From the NCBI GenBank assembly GCA_014238425.1, contig JABABD010000022.1, forward strand, positions 1 through 64,000: a stretch of 64,000 bases of DNA, in the 5' to 3' direction. The notes under the pieces were generated by a model that saw only the letters and a list, made by a program, of their open reading frames with translations, did not search any database and was not told where the DNA came from. This document shows positions 27,576 through 36,439 of this stretch, one piece after another (the first letter of the stretch is position 1; every line of letters begins with the position of its first letter). Both the position numbers and the translations under genes were made by a program. This DNA is from Flavobacteriaceae bacterium (GTDB lineage: Bacteria > Bacteroidota > Bacteroidia > Flavobacteriales > Flavobacteriaceae).

Positions 27576-27841
27576 TGAACTCTGATGCTCTAGATATTGA
27601 ATTTAACGATGCTGTAGACCGCATCAATGCACATACAGAACCTTTTCCTGCTGATTTTCTCTTACGTCTTTATGCCTATTTTAAGCGGGCTACCAACAAT
27701 TATGAAAGGCCAAGTAGTAGAGAACCTATTATTAATGCCTTTAAAACTAATGCGCTTTTCCAAGTCCAAGACATTAGTGAGGACGAAGCCAAACAAACAT
27801 ATATCGATTTAGTGAATAATTATTTTTTGTATCGAAAATAA
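27575..27841 (+). CDS. Acyl-CoA-binding protein
   Basis: This 88-residue protein matches the four-helix ACBP family: FNDAVDRINAHTEPFPADFLLRLYAYFKRATNNYE, with the YxxYK-like acyl-CoA pocket, and ISEDEAKQTYIDLVNNYF near the end. ACBPs are mainly eukaryotic but also found in Bacteroidota. Its position directly after cdsA-psd suggests it holds acyl-CoA in connection with lipid synthesis. Confidence 0.87.
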   Translation: MNSDALDIEFNDAVDRINAHTEPFPADFLLRLYAYFKRATNNYERPSSREPIINAFKTNALFQVQDISEDEAKQTYIDLVNNYFLYRK

Positions 27842-27857
27842 CCTAAGAAAAACCTTA

Positions 27858-29105
27858 ATGCCAAAAATCAACAAACGCTCTATTTCAATGCTGGCATTAA
27901 TCTTAGGTGGAGAAGCAGTTTTCTTTTTGCCGTTTGTATTAGTCCGGGTTTTTAGGCCAACTGTTTTAGAGGTTTTTGAAGTCACCAATTTGCAATTAGG
28001 GATTATTTTTTCCGTTTATGGTATAATCGCCATGATATCCTATTTTTTTGGAGGTCCTTTAGCAGATAAATTTCAGTCGCGTAAGCTGATTGCCATAGCA
28101 TTAGCATCCACGTCAGCAGGTGGATTGGTATTGGCCTCGTATCCTTCCATTGCAAACATGAAATACCTTTATGCCTTTTGGGGCTTGACTACCATTCTTT
28201 TATTCTGGGCAGCGTTGTTAAAAGCAACTAGAGCTTGGGGCACCAAGAATACACAAGGCGTTTCATTTGGTCTTCTTGAAGGCGGTCGCGGCTTGTCTGC
28301 CGCACTCATGGCAACCTTTGCCGTTGGGTTATTTGCAACCCTATCTCCAGTTGATTTTGACGCCATCACTTTAGAAGAAAAACGAATCGCTTTTAAAGAA
28401 GTGATATACTATGTCTCCCTGTTTGTTTTCATAATAGCTATTTTCGTGTGGTTCGCTCTTCCAAACAATAGTATCAAGCTAGAAGACAAGTCATGGCCAA
28501 TTATTAAAAAAGTTGCCAAAATGCCTGCCATATGGTTACAAGCTATTATTATTGTTTGTGGTTACGTAGCGTATAAAGCTACAGACGATTTTTCATTATT
28601 TGCAAATGAAGTATTGCACTTTAATGATGTTGAATCGGCCAGTGTGGGTACAATGGCGCTATGGATGCGTCCTATTTCGGCATTAACAGCGGGAATAATT
28701 GCTGACAGGCTGTCAGCATCAAAAATGATTATCATCAGTTTCGCCATCATGATATTTGGTGCGACCTTTATTGGCTTAGGACTCATATCTTATAACTTAG
28801 TGTGGTTCTACATTTTCACCATTGCCATTATGAGTACTGGTATTTTTGCTTTAAGAGGTTTATATTTTGCAATAATGGAAGAAGGTAATATTCCATTAGC
28901 TTATACGGGTACAGCTATTGGTATTATGTCGGTGATTGGGTATACACCAGACATTTTTATGGGACCGTTAATGGGGTATGTTTTAGACAGTAATCCAGGC
29001 CTGGTCGGGCACCAAAACCTATTTTTTGTCATTGCTGGGTTCTCGGTGATTGGTTTAATAGCCGCCATTGCTTTTAGGAAAATTAGCAGGTCCCGAAAAG
29101 TTTAA
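27858..29105 (+). CDS. MFS transporter
   Basis: This 415-residue protein has 12 predicted membrane segments and the MFS motif after helix 2, FGGPLADKFQSRKL, with a matching IIADRLSASKM in the second half. I cannot assign the substrate; the overall sequence is of the general anion/sugar-phosphate-like MFS kind. It follows the ACBP gene by 16 bases and ends the operon. Confidence 0.85.
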   Translation: MPKINKRSISMLALILGGEAVFFLPFVLVRVFRPTVLEVFEVTNLQLGIIFSVYGIIAMISYFFGGPLADKFQSRKLIAIALASTSAGGLVLASYPSIANMKYLYAFWGLTTILLFWAALLKATRAWGTKNTQGVSFGLLEGGRGLSAALMATFAVGLFATLSPVDFDAITLEEKRIAFKEVIYYVSLFVFIIAIFVWFALPNNSIKLEDKSWPIIKKVAKMPAIWLQAIIIVCGYVAYKATDDFSLFANEVLHFNDVESASVGTMALWMRPISALTAGIIADRLSASKMIIISFAIMIFGATFIGLGLISYNLVWFYIFTIAIMSTGIFALRGLYFAIMEEGNIPLAYTGTAIGIMSVIGYTPDIFMGPLMGYVLDSNPGLVGHQNLFFVIAGFSVIGLIAAIAFRKISRSRKV

Positions 29106-29138
29106 CGATATCAAACAATCCTAGCACTAAACGAAACA

Positions 29139-31811
29139 TTAATTCAAACTCGCCAAACTCGCTTTCAGTGTCTCAATTTTAGCCAAAGCATCCGCTTCTT
29201 TCTTCTTTTCGCTAGCCACTACCTGTTCTGGTGCTCCAGCAACAAAACGCTCGTTAGAGAGTTTCTTTTGTACAGATTTCAAGAACCCTTGTGTATAGTT
29301 AAGTTCTTCTGTTAGTTTCTTAGCTTCTGCTTCTATATCAATACTACCCTGCATAGGCACAAAGTATTCGTTGGATTTTACCCTAAAAGTCAGTGCGCCT
29401 TCAATCTTCTCCTTCGTATAGTTCAACTCAGCTATATTTCCGAGTTTTGCAATCACCGTGTTAAAGGTTTCGGATACATTCTCGCTATCCAACACAAATA
29501 ACTCAATAGTATCTTTAAACGCAATATTTTTTTGTTTGCGGATGGTCCTGATACCAGATATTACTTCAGAAGTAAAATCAAAATCATTAATCAGTTTCGC
29601 ATCAATTTCTTTCGTTTCAGGCCACTTTGAAATTATCAGTGCTTGCTCTGGTGTTCTTTCAGTAATATGCTGCCAAATTTCTTCGGTTAAGAAGGGCATA
29701 AATGGATGCAATAGCTTTAAGTTATCTTCTAAAATAGCAATGATAGCGTTATAAGTTCTACTATCAATTGGTTGTTGGTAAGCTGGTTTTACCATTTCTA
29801 ATAACCAAGAGCTAAAATCATTGGTAATCAACTTATAGGTTTCCATCAGCACATCACTGATACGGTATTTGCTATAATGGTCTTCGATAGTTGCCAACGT
29901 CTGCTGGAATTTAGATTCAAACCAGTCAATGGCCACTTTAGACGAGTCTGGTTGTGCAATATCTGCAACTTCCCAACCTTTTATCAGACGAAAAGAGTTC
30001 CATATTTTATTAGAAAATGCCTTGCCTTGTTGACATAGTTCCTCATCAAACATTAAGTCGTTACCTGCAGCAGAACTCAATAATAACCCTACTCTTACCC
30101 CATCAGCGCCAAATTTTTCAATAAGTCTCAATGCATCTGGAGAATTCCCTAAAGACTTGCTCATCTTGCGTCGTTGTTTATCACGAACCAAACCTGTTAA
30201 ATACACGTTATTAAACGGTTTTTTATCGCGAAACTCATATCCTGCAATAATCATTCGTGCTACCCAAAAGAATAAGATATCTGGCCCTGTTACCAAATCG
30301 TTAGTCGGATAATAATAATTTACCTCTTCGTTATCTGGATGTCTTATACCATCAAACACACTCATTGGCCATAACCATGATGAGAACCATGTGTCTACCA
30401 CGTCAGATTCTTGATTTAAGTCATCAATTGTCAGAGACCTCTCGACAGAGTCTGTACTGAGCGAAGTCGAAGTACTCGAGGAGACATTTACTTTTTCTTT
30501 TGCCAATTCTAGTGCTTCCTCAATAGTTTTTGCTACAACAAAATCATCCTTTCCATCACCATAGTAATAAGCAGGTATTTGTTGGCCCCAAAGGAGTTGT
30601 CGTGATATATTCCAATCTCGGATATTCTCCATCCAATGACGATACGTATTGTTAAAACGTTTAGGATACAATTTTACATCTTCATCTTCCAAGACCGCCT
30701 TTATAGCTGGCTTCACTAAGTCTTGCATATTCAAGAACCATTGATCAGACAAACGTGGTTCAATCACAGCTTTTGTACGTTCACTAGTTCCTACTTTATG
30801 TGTGTGGTCTTCAACTTTGATAAGAATTCCGAGAGTTTCTAGTTCCTTGGCAACATCTTTTCTTGCAACAACACGATCTTTTCCTTCATGATGCATTCCA
30901 AAACTATTTAAAGTACCATCTGGATTCAAGATATCTATAACCTCTAAATCGTGTCTATCTCCTATATCTTTATCATTAACGTCATGCGCAGGTGTAATCT
31001 TCAAACACCCAGTACCAAATTCCATATCAACATAGCTATCTCGTATAATTGGCACTACACGGTTGCATATTGGCACAATTACGTGTTTACCCTTTAAATG
31101 AGCAAAACGCTCGTCTTCGGGATTCACACAAATGGCAGTATCTCCTAAAATGGTTTCGGGTCTTGTAGTGGCAATCGTTACAAAATTGGTTTCTCCTTCA
31201 ATTTGGTACTTTACATAATACAACTTGTCAGTTCGTTCAACATGATTCACTTCCTCATCAGATAATGTGGTTTGCGCTTCTGGGTCCCAATTAACCATAC
31301 GGTATCCTCTATAAATCAAGCCTTTGTTGTACAAATCAACAAATATCTTAATTACGGTCTCACTCATATCATCATCCATGGTGAATTTAGTGCGTTCCCA
31401 ATCACAGGAACAGCCCAGTTTTTTAAGTTGTTCTAGGATAACTCCTCCATATTCGTCCGTCCAATCCCAGGCATGCTTCAAGAACTCTTCTCTTGTAAGG
31501 TCATTCTTGTTAATTCCCTGTTCTTTGAGTTTAGCTACCACTTTTGCTTCTGTAGCAATAGAAGCATGATCCGTTCCTGGCACCCAACAGGCATTTTTGC
31601 CTTGTAAACGCGCTCGGCGTATCAACACATCTTGAATAGTATTATTAAGCATATGCCCCATGTGTAGCACTCCTGTGACGTTTGGCGGTGGAATAACGAT
31701 GGTATAAGGCTCTCTATCGTCTGGTTCTGAATGAAAATAATTATGTTTCATCCAGTAATCATACCACTTGTCTTCTACTTGTGATGCATCGTATTTTGAT
31801 GGAATGTTCAT
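29139..31811 (-). CDS. valS: Valine--tRNA ligase
   Basis: This 890-residue class I synthetase shows PPPNVTGVLHMGHM (HIGH motif), the editing domain with TTRPETILGD, DVVDTWFSSWLWP, the KMSKS motif in RKMSKSLGNSP and a C-terminal coiled coil. The frame is open to 31844, but that start lies in the -7 element, so MNIPSKYDAS at 31811 is chosen. Between EKVN and SLTIDDL it holds about 16 extra residues, Ser/Thr-rich, encoded by a palindromic repeat (30429-30486). Confidence 0.96.
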   Translation of the reverse strand: MNIPSKYDASQVEDKWYDYWMKHNYFHSEPDDREPYTIVIPPPNVTGVLHMGHMLNNTIQDVLIRRARLQGKNACWVPGTDHASIATEAKVVAKLKEQGINKNDLTREEFLKHAWDWTDEYGGVILEQLKKLGCSCDWERTKFTMDDDMSETVIKIFVDLYNKGLIYRGYRMVNWDPEAQTTLSDEEVNHVERTDKLYYVKYQIEGETNFVTIATTRPETILGDTAICVNPEDERFAHLKGKHVIVPICNRVVPIIRDSYVDMEFGTGCLKITPAHDVNDKDIGDRHDLEVIDILNPDGTLNSFGMHHEGKDRVVARKDVAKELETLGILIKVEDHTHKVGTSERTKAVIEPRLSDQWFLNMQDLVKPAIKAVLEDEDVKLYPKRFNNTYRHWMENIRDWNISRQLLWGQQIPAYYYGDGKDDFVVAKTIEEALELAKEKVNVSSSTSTSLSTDSVERSLTIDDLNQESDVVDTWFSSWLWPMSVFDGIRHPDNEEVNYYYPTNDLVTGPDILFFWVARMIIAGYEFRDKKPFNNVYLTGLVRDKQRRKMSKSLGNSPDALRLIEKFGADGVRVGLLLSSAAGNDLMFDEELCQQGKAFSNKIWNSFRLIKGWEVADIAQPDSSKVAIDWFESKFQQTLATIEDHYSKYRISDVLMETYKLITNDFSSWLLEMVKPAYQQPIDSRTYNAIIAILEDNLKLLHPFMPFLTEEIWQHITERTPEQALIISKWPETKEIDAKLINDFDFTSEVISGIRTIRKQKNIAFKDTIELFVLDSENVSETFNTVIAKLGNIAELNYTKEKIEGALTFRVKSNEYFVPMQGSIDIEAEAKKLTEELNYTQGFLKSVQKKLSNERFVAGAPEQVVASEKKKEADALAKIETLKASLASLN
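30429..30486 (-). repeat. TGTC/GACA palindromic repeat inserted in frame in valS
   Basis: On the minus strand the segment begins TGTCTCCTCGA and later has TCGAGAGG. These are the same blocks that make the left hairpin of the GIY-YIG element at 59845. The six-base loop there is replaced here by 30 bases that hold a second hairpin (GTACT...AGTAC), and the segment ends TGACA. It is translated in frame as a Ser/Thr-rich insert just before the DTWFSS region of ValS. Exact ends of the insertion are uncertain. Confidence 0.75.
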
Positions 31812-31841
31812 ACTTTGGAACGGTTTTTGGAACTTAATTCG

Positions 31842-31849
31842 CAAAAGTA
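31842..31849 (-). promoter_or_regulatory. -7 element of valS
   Basis: The minus strand reads TACTTTTG, matching TAnnTTTG, 30 bases upstream of the preferred valS start. The alternative upstream start codon overlaps it. Confidence 0.55.
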
Positions 31850-31919
31850 CTTATATATTTTTTTCTGTAAAATTATAAAGGGTATTAAAATGTGTTAATA
31901 AAGAGTGTATTACATCCAA

Positions 31920-31927
31920 TATTTTTG
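31920..31927 (+). promoter_or_regulatory. -7 element of the DUF1573 gene
   Basis: TATTTTTG matches the -7 consensus. Transcription would start near 31932, so the translation start at 31980 is preferred to the open-frame starts at 31905 or 31932. Confidence 0.55.
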
Positions 31928-31979
31928 CAGAATGGATAAAAAACAAGTAAGTTTACATAACAAATCTAAAATGATAGTG

Positions 31980-32411
31980 ATGAAAAATTTAATAGCAATT
32001 TTATTTGTAGGACTGATTAGCTTTGCTTCCGTTGCACAGGAAAAAATGGCTAAGATAGAGTTCAAGACCGACGTTATAGACTATGGTACTATTGAAAAAG
32101 GTGCTAATGGTGTTCGTACTTTCGAGTTTACTAATACTGGCGATGCGCCTTTGATTATATCTAAAGTATCATCAACATGTGGCTGTACAGTTCCTAAAAA
32201 ACCGAAAGATCCGATTCTCCCAGGACAAACTGGGGAAATTTCAGTAAAATACGATACGAATCGTGTGATGCCAATTCGTAAGACAATAACAGTGCTTTCT
32301 AATGCGAGTACACCAACAGTAGCCTTGAAAATAAAAGGTAATGTTGTTGACCCAAATAAGAAAAGTGTACTTGAGAAGAAAAAGAACGTATTAGCGGAGA
32401 AATCTAATTAA
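31980..32411 (+). CDS. DUF1573 secreted protein
   Basis: This 143-residue protein has a signal peptide (MKNLIAILFVGLISFASVAQ) and one DUF1573 immunoglobulin-like domain: DVIDYGTIEKGANGVRTFEFTNTGDAPLIISKVSSTCGCTVP, then PGQTGEISVKYDT. The CGC motif is typical of the family. Its function is unknown; these proteins are abundant in Bacteroidota. It has its own promoter and a strong terminator. Confidence 0.9.
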   Translation: MKNLIAILFVGLISFASVAQEKMAKIEFKTDVIDYGTIEKGANGVRTFEFTNTGDAPLIISKVSSTCGCTVPKKPKDPILPGQTGEISVKYDTNRVMPIRKTITVLSNASTPTVALKIKGNVVDPNKKSVLEKKKNVLAEKSN

Positions 32412-32434
32412 TACCTAATAAACTTATATACTTT

Positions 32435-32466
32435 AAGCCCTTCAATTTGAGGGGCTTTTTTGTTTT
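32435..32466 (+). terminator. Rho-independent terminator of the DUF1573 gene
   Basis: AAGCCCTTCAA and TTGAGGGGCTT form an 11-bp stem (one G-U) closed by a single-base centre, so the tip must open to a small loop. A T-rich tail (TTTTTGTTTT) follows. The right arm and tail also encode the last codons of the convergent PDZ protein, so the two functions overlap. Confidence 0.85.
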
Positions 32467-33803
32467 ATTATAGGTTCTAGTTTAAAACCAAAATTCATAG
32501 TTTTTCCATCTCTATCTATCTTGAGTCTAATATTCTTGCCATCTTTACCATAGAAGTGCTCCAGCATTTCCTGCAATGTAAATTCATGTGATTCTCTACT
32601 ATTAATTGAGAGGATGACATCGTTAATTTTAAGACCAGCTCTTAATGCGGGTGAATTTTTGCGCAATTGCACAATCGTAAAAGCTGGTTTGAGCGAGTAT
32701 TTATAAGTCGTCACTAATATTATGGGTGTACTTCCTTCTAAATCAGTCCCAGGATTATCATATTTAGTACCGCCACCACTTCTATTTTGCCTCTCTTTTA
32801 CTAATCTAACATCTCCATATTCAATGGAGATTCCACTTTTATTATAATCAAACGGTTTGTTGAATTTGCCGTTCTTTTTAAGAGTGAGCTTACTCTTACC
32901 ATAATCAAATACCATATTGAATCGTTTTAACAATTCTCCAGATATAGAGCCATTTCTATCTACAAACTTACGTGCATAGTGAATTGAAGCTGAATCTGGA
33001 TAAGCCACATTAACATCTTCAAAAGTAAAATCTTTCAGATATAATTTCTTAATTTTCGAGCGCTTTCCATATATGCTTCCACTAAGACCGCTGCCTAAAA
33101 AATCTTCAAAATAATTGCCCTCTTCAATAGTAATTTGCTTTTCTTTGTCTTCAAATAACCAGAGCGCATCACTACCTCCAGAATCAATCAATAGCTTTAT
33201 AGGCACTTTTTTATCATCAACATCAATTTCGGCATTTAAATAAGGTTTTGAATTATAAAATTCTAAATCGAGCACTTCGCATTTTTTACATGACTTCGCC
33301 TTATATCTTTTTGGATCATGAAGTTTGATATATTTTGCAGAATAGTTCACTTCTACAATAAAATCCTTAAAGAGATCATAGCCTATAATACCATGAATAG
33401 GAACACCTAAACGAGGTGCAAAGTCCATAGATGTATCAAATATGACATACAGTGTTTGATTAACATTAATAGCTTCTCCTATTTTAAAAAGATTCTTACG
33501 TGATTTTATGGCTTCAATTGGCTTTCCACTTCCAAGACCTCTTAAAAATATTCTCTCTGTATCATGTACCTGCAGTGTGTCGATACCCTCAAGAGTATTA
33601 AAAACAATGGGCTTACTAACGCCTGTATCTAACAAAAAGGATAATTCAACGCCATTAACTTCAACAGGAAAGACAATGAGGTTATTAATAAGCTTGAATT
33701 TCACTTTATAACTAGCCCTATTATCTTTAATTATGAAGTTGCCTTGACAAAAACCAAGATTGCAAGCAAATAAGAAAAAAATAAGTGGGTAAAAAAGCCT
33801 CAT
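32442..33803 (-). CDS. Retropepsin-like aspartic protease with C-terminal PDZ domain
   Basis: This 453-residue exported protein has a signal peptide (to about FCQGN). Two aspartyl-protease-like half domains follow: VNGVELSFLLDTGVSKPIVF near 50-70 and KVPIKLLIDSGGSDALWLF near 200-220, each with a D(T/S)G motif. The C-terminal PDZ domain reads FTIVQLRKNSPALRAGLKINDVILSIN. Such proteins are frequent in Bacteroidota; substrates are unknown. The last seven residues (KQKSPSN) are encoded by the terminator of the facing gene. Confidence 0.84.
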   Translation of the reverse strand: MRLFYPLIFFLFACNLGFCQGNFIIKDNRASYKVKFKLINNLIVFPVEVNGVELSFLLDTGVSKPIVFNTLEGIDTLQVHDTERIFLRGLGSGKPIEAIKSRKNLFKIGEAINVNQTLYVIFDTSMDFAPRLGVPIHGIIGYDLFKDFIVEVNYSAKYIKLHDPKRYKAKSCKKCEVLDLEFYNSKPYLNAEIDVDDKKVPIKLLIDSGGSDALWLFEDKEKQITIEEGNYFEDFLGSGLSGSIYGKRSKIKKLYLKDFTFEDVNVAYPDSASIHYARKFVDRNGSISGELLKRFNMVFDYGKSKLTLKKNGKFNKPFDYNKSGISIEYGDVRLVKERQNRSGGGTKYDNPGTDLEGSTPIILVTTYKYSLKPAFTIVQLRKNSPALRAGLKINDVILSINSRESHEFTLQEMLEHFYGKDGKNIRLKIDRDGKTMNFGFKLEPIIKQKSPSN

Positions 33804-34107
33804 ATATTAAAGGGCATAAGTTTAGTCAAGCTTTAAGTTACAACTCTTATGATAGTTGTTAATCAATTTTATCAAAAATTTAGGATTATTACAAGTGAAG
33901 TAAAATGGAAGGTTATACTAAATAATCTTTTGACAAGCAATGCCCCTAAATAACTTTATTAACATCTATAGGATCTTAAAACGAAATTTCAAGAATTTAG
34001 TTAAGCCTTTTATATTGAAGCTGGTATTAGTTTATGAAAAGATGTCCGTAATTAATGAAATATTTAAAATTTTTATTCGCAAATTTGTATGATAAAATCT
34101 TAGTTAT
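33804..34107. other. Divergent intergenic region without a visible gene
   Basis: This 304-bp AT-rich spacer separates the minus-strand protease/PDZ gene from the plus-strand aminotransferase gene. I find no open frame with coding character, no tRNA and no strong hairpin, only a weak 6-bp dyad (ACAACT/AGTTGT near 33840-33860). It probably holds two promoters; near 34085 AAATTTG resembles an imperfect -7 element. Confidence 0.6.
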
Positions 34108-35298
34108 ATGCCTTCTATTTCGAATAAAGGAAAATCAATGCCTCAATCACCTATTCGTAAATTAGTACCTTTTGCCGAGGATGCTAAGAAAAAAGGGGTT
34201 AAGGTCTATCACTTAAATATTGGGCAACCTGATATCAAAACACCTGAAGTAGCTCTTAATGCTATAAAGAACAATACTCTAGAAATCGTTGCTTATAGTC
34301 GTTCTGAAGGCTCTGAAGAATACAGAACTAAAATCGCCAAATATTATTCCAAAAATGATATTGATGTGTCTGCTCAAGATATTATTGTAACTACAGGCGG
34401 TAGTGAGGCATTACTTTTTACTTTCGGAAGTATTATGGATGCCGGTGATGAAATTATCATTCCTGAACCTTTTTATGCTAATTACAACGGGTTTTCAACA
34501 GCATCAGGTGTGTCAGTAGTGCCAGTTATCTCTAAAATAGAGAACAATTTTGCATTACCTCCTATTGAGGAATTTGAAAAATTGATTACTGCAAAGACAA
34601 AAGCTATTTTAATATGTAACCCTGGAAATCCAACAGGTTATTTATATAGTGAAGAAGAAATCAAGAAATTAGCAGGAATTGCCAAGAAACATGATTTGTT
34701 TCTTATTGCAGATGAAGTTTATAGAGAGTTTGCTTACGATGGTGCTAAGCACTATTCCGTGATGGAAGAAGAAGGATTAGAACATCATGCCATCATGATA
34801 GATTCTGTATCCAAGCGCTATAGTATGTGTGGTGCTAGAATAGGCTGCATAGTATCTAAAAATCAAGAGGTCATAGCCACAGCGATGAAATTTGCTCAAG
34901 CTAGATTGAGTCCTCCAACATATGCCCAAATAGCAAGTGAAGCTGCATTAGACACACCACAAAGCTATTTTGATGAAGTTATTGAAGAATATGTTGAAAG
35001 AAGAAACACTCTTATCAGAGAGCTTCAAAACATTGAAGGTGTAAGGGTTGCGAAACCTAGTGGAGCATTTTACTGTATTGCTGAGTTACCCATTAAAAAT
35101 GCAGATAATTTTGCGCAATGGCTTCTAGAGAGCTATGATTTAAACGGCGAAACAATAATGGTAGCTCCAGCTGCAGGCTTTTATTCAACACCAGGTGTGG
35201 GCGCAAATCAAATACGGATTGCTTATGTGCTTAATACGGGAAGTCTTATAAAAGCAGTTGCTATTCTGCGCGAAGCACTTAAAGTATATATCGAATAG
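34108..35298 (+). CDS. PLP-dependent aminotransferase (aspartate aminotransferase type)
   Basis: This 396-residue class I/II aminotransferase shows HLNIGQPDIKTP, TTGGSEALLFTF, CNPGNPTGYLYS, IADEVYREF, the PLP lysine in SVSKRYSMCGARIG and the C-terminal IRIAYVL with the carboxylate-binding Arg. It is of the AspC-like group common in Bacteroidota; the exact amino acid is not certain. Its stop overlaps the GTG start of murB. Confidence 0.9.
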   Translation: MPSISNKGKSMPQSPIRKLVPFAEDAKKKGVKVYHLNIGQPDIKTPEVALNAIKNNTLEIVAYSRSEGSEEYRTKIAKYYSKNDIDVSAQDIIVTTGGSEALLFTFGSIMDAGDEIIIPEPFYANYNGFSTASGVSVVPVISKIENNFALPPIEEFEKLITAKTKAILICNPGNPTGYLYSEEEIKKLAGIAKKHDLFLIADEVYREFAYDGAKHYSVMEEEGLEHHAIMIDSVSKRYSMCGARIGCIVSKNQEVIATAMKFAQARLSPPTYAQIASEAALDTPQSYFDEVIEEYVERRNTLIRELQNIEGVRVAKPSGAFYCIAELPIKNADNFAQWLLESYDLNGETIMVAPAAGFYSTPGVGANQIRIAYVLNTGSLIKAVAILREALKVYIE

Positions 35299-36308
35299 TG
35301 CAAATTCATAAAAACATATCATTAAAACCATACAATACTTTTGGTATTGACGTTAACGCCAGGTATTTTATATCAATAACATCTATAGAAGAATTAAAAG
35401 AAGCCTTATCTCTTGACGGTTATCAAAAATTCATCTTAGGAGGTGGTAGCAACATGCTATTGACAAAAGATATTGATGCTTTGGTAATTCATTTAAACCT
35501 AAAAGGAATTTCTATTCTTTCTGAAGACGATGAATCCGTAGTAATAAGAGTTGGTGCAGGTGAAAACTGGCATGACTTCGTCATATGGTGTTTAAAACAT
35601 GATTTTGGTGGGCTAGAAAATTTATCGCTAATTCCAGGAAATGTTGGTACAGCACCAATACAAAATATTGGAGCTTATGGCGTAGAATTGAAGGATACAC
35701 TCGTAGAATGTCATGTTTTGGACATGCAAAGCCTAGAAACTAGCATACTATCTAATTCGGATTGCCATTTTGGGTATCGAGATTCCATTTTTAAAGGAAT
35801 AGATGTGGGCAAGTATGTTATCACCGATGTAGTTTTCAAACTCTCAAAGGTACCTCATAAATTGCATATCTCATATGGCGCCATCACTTCTGAGCTCGAG
35901 GTCATGGGCATAAAAAAGCCTACTATACAAGATGTCTCAAAAGCCGTCATATCGATTCGTCAAAGTAAGCTTCCTGACCCCAAAGAGATAGGCAATAGTG
36001 GTAGTTTTTTTAAGAACCCCATAATTTCAGTTATCCAATTTGAAGAATTGCAAAAAACGTTTCCTAGCATCCCTAGCTATTCAATTTCAAAAAAGGAAAC
36101 AAAAATACCTGCAGGATGGCTTATTGAGAAAGCTGGCTTTAAAGGTAAACGTTTTAATAATTATGGTGTTCATGAAAAACAAGCCTTGGTATTGGTTAAT
36201 TTTAATTCAGCAAAAGGAATCGATATATTAAACCTTGCAAAATTGATTCAAGCTACCGTTCATCGGATCTTTGGCATTTCGCTTGAGACTGAGGTCAATA
36301 TCTTCTAA
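35298..36308 (+). CDS. murB: UDP-N-acetylmuramate dehydrogenase
   Basis: This 336-residue flavoenzyme reduces UDP-GlcNAc-enolpyruvate to UDP-MurNAc for peptidoglycan. Visible are SLKPYNTFGIDVNARYF, FILGGGSNML (FAD site), GLENLSLIPGNVGTAPIQNIGAYG, FGYRDSIFK, GNSGSFFKNP with the catalytic Ser, and AGWLIEKAGFKG. It uses a GTG start that shares one base with the aminotransferase stop. The length fits the type I (E. coli-like) form. Confidence 0.96.
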   Translation: MQIHKNISLKPYNTFGIDVNARYFISITSIEELKEALSLDGYQKFILGGGSNMLLTKDIDALVIHLNLKGISILSEDDESVVIRVGAGENWHDFVIWCLKHDFGGLENLSLIPGNVGTAPIQNIGAYGVELKDTLVECHVLDMQSLETSILSNSDCHFGYRDSIFKGIDVGKYVITDVVFKLSKVPHKLHISYGAITSELEVMGIKKPTIQDVSKAVISIRQSKLPDPKEIGNSGSFFKNPIISVIQFEELQKTFPSIPSYSISKKETKIPAGWLIEKAGFKGKRFNNYGVHEKQALVLVNFNSAKGIDILNLAKLIQATVHRIFGISLETEVNIF

Positions 36309-36439
36309 CAATTCTCTCGCTTAAACTTATTTATTGACAGTTTATCTAATTCTTTCTATATGAGAGGATTGGTTTACTAGTTTTACCTTCAATAACGACA
36401 ATATTTGCGTTACTGTGTCGCCCCAAAGACAATTGATTA

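Noticed and set aside
31905-31979. 25-residue N-terminal extension of the DUF1573 protein
   Set aside because: It would start upstream of the -7 element, and the signal peptide begins at the Met encoded at 31980.
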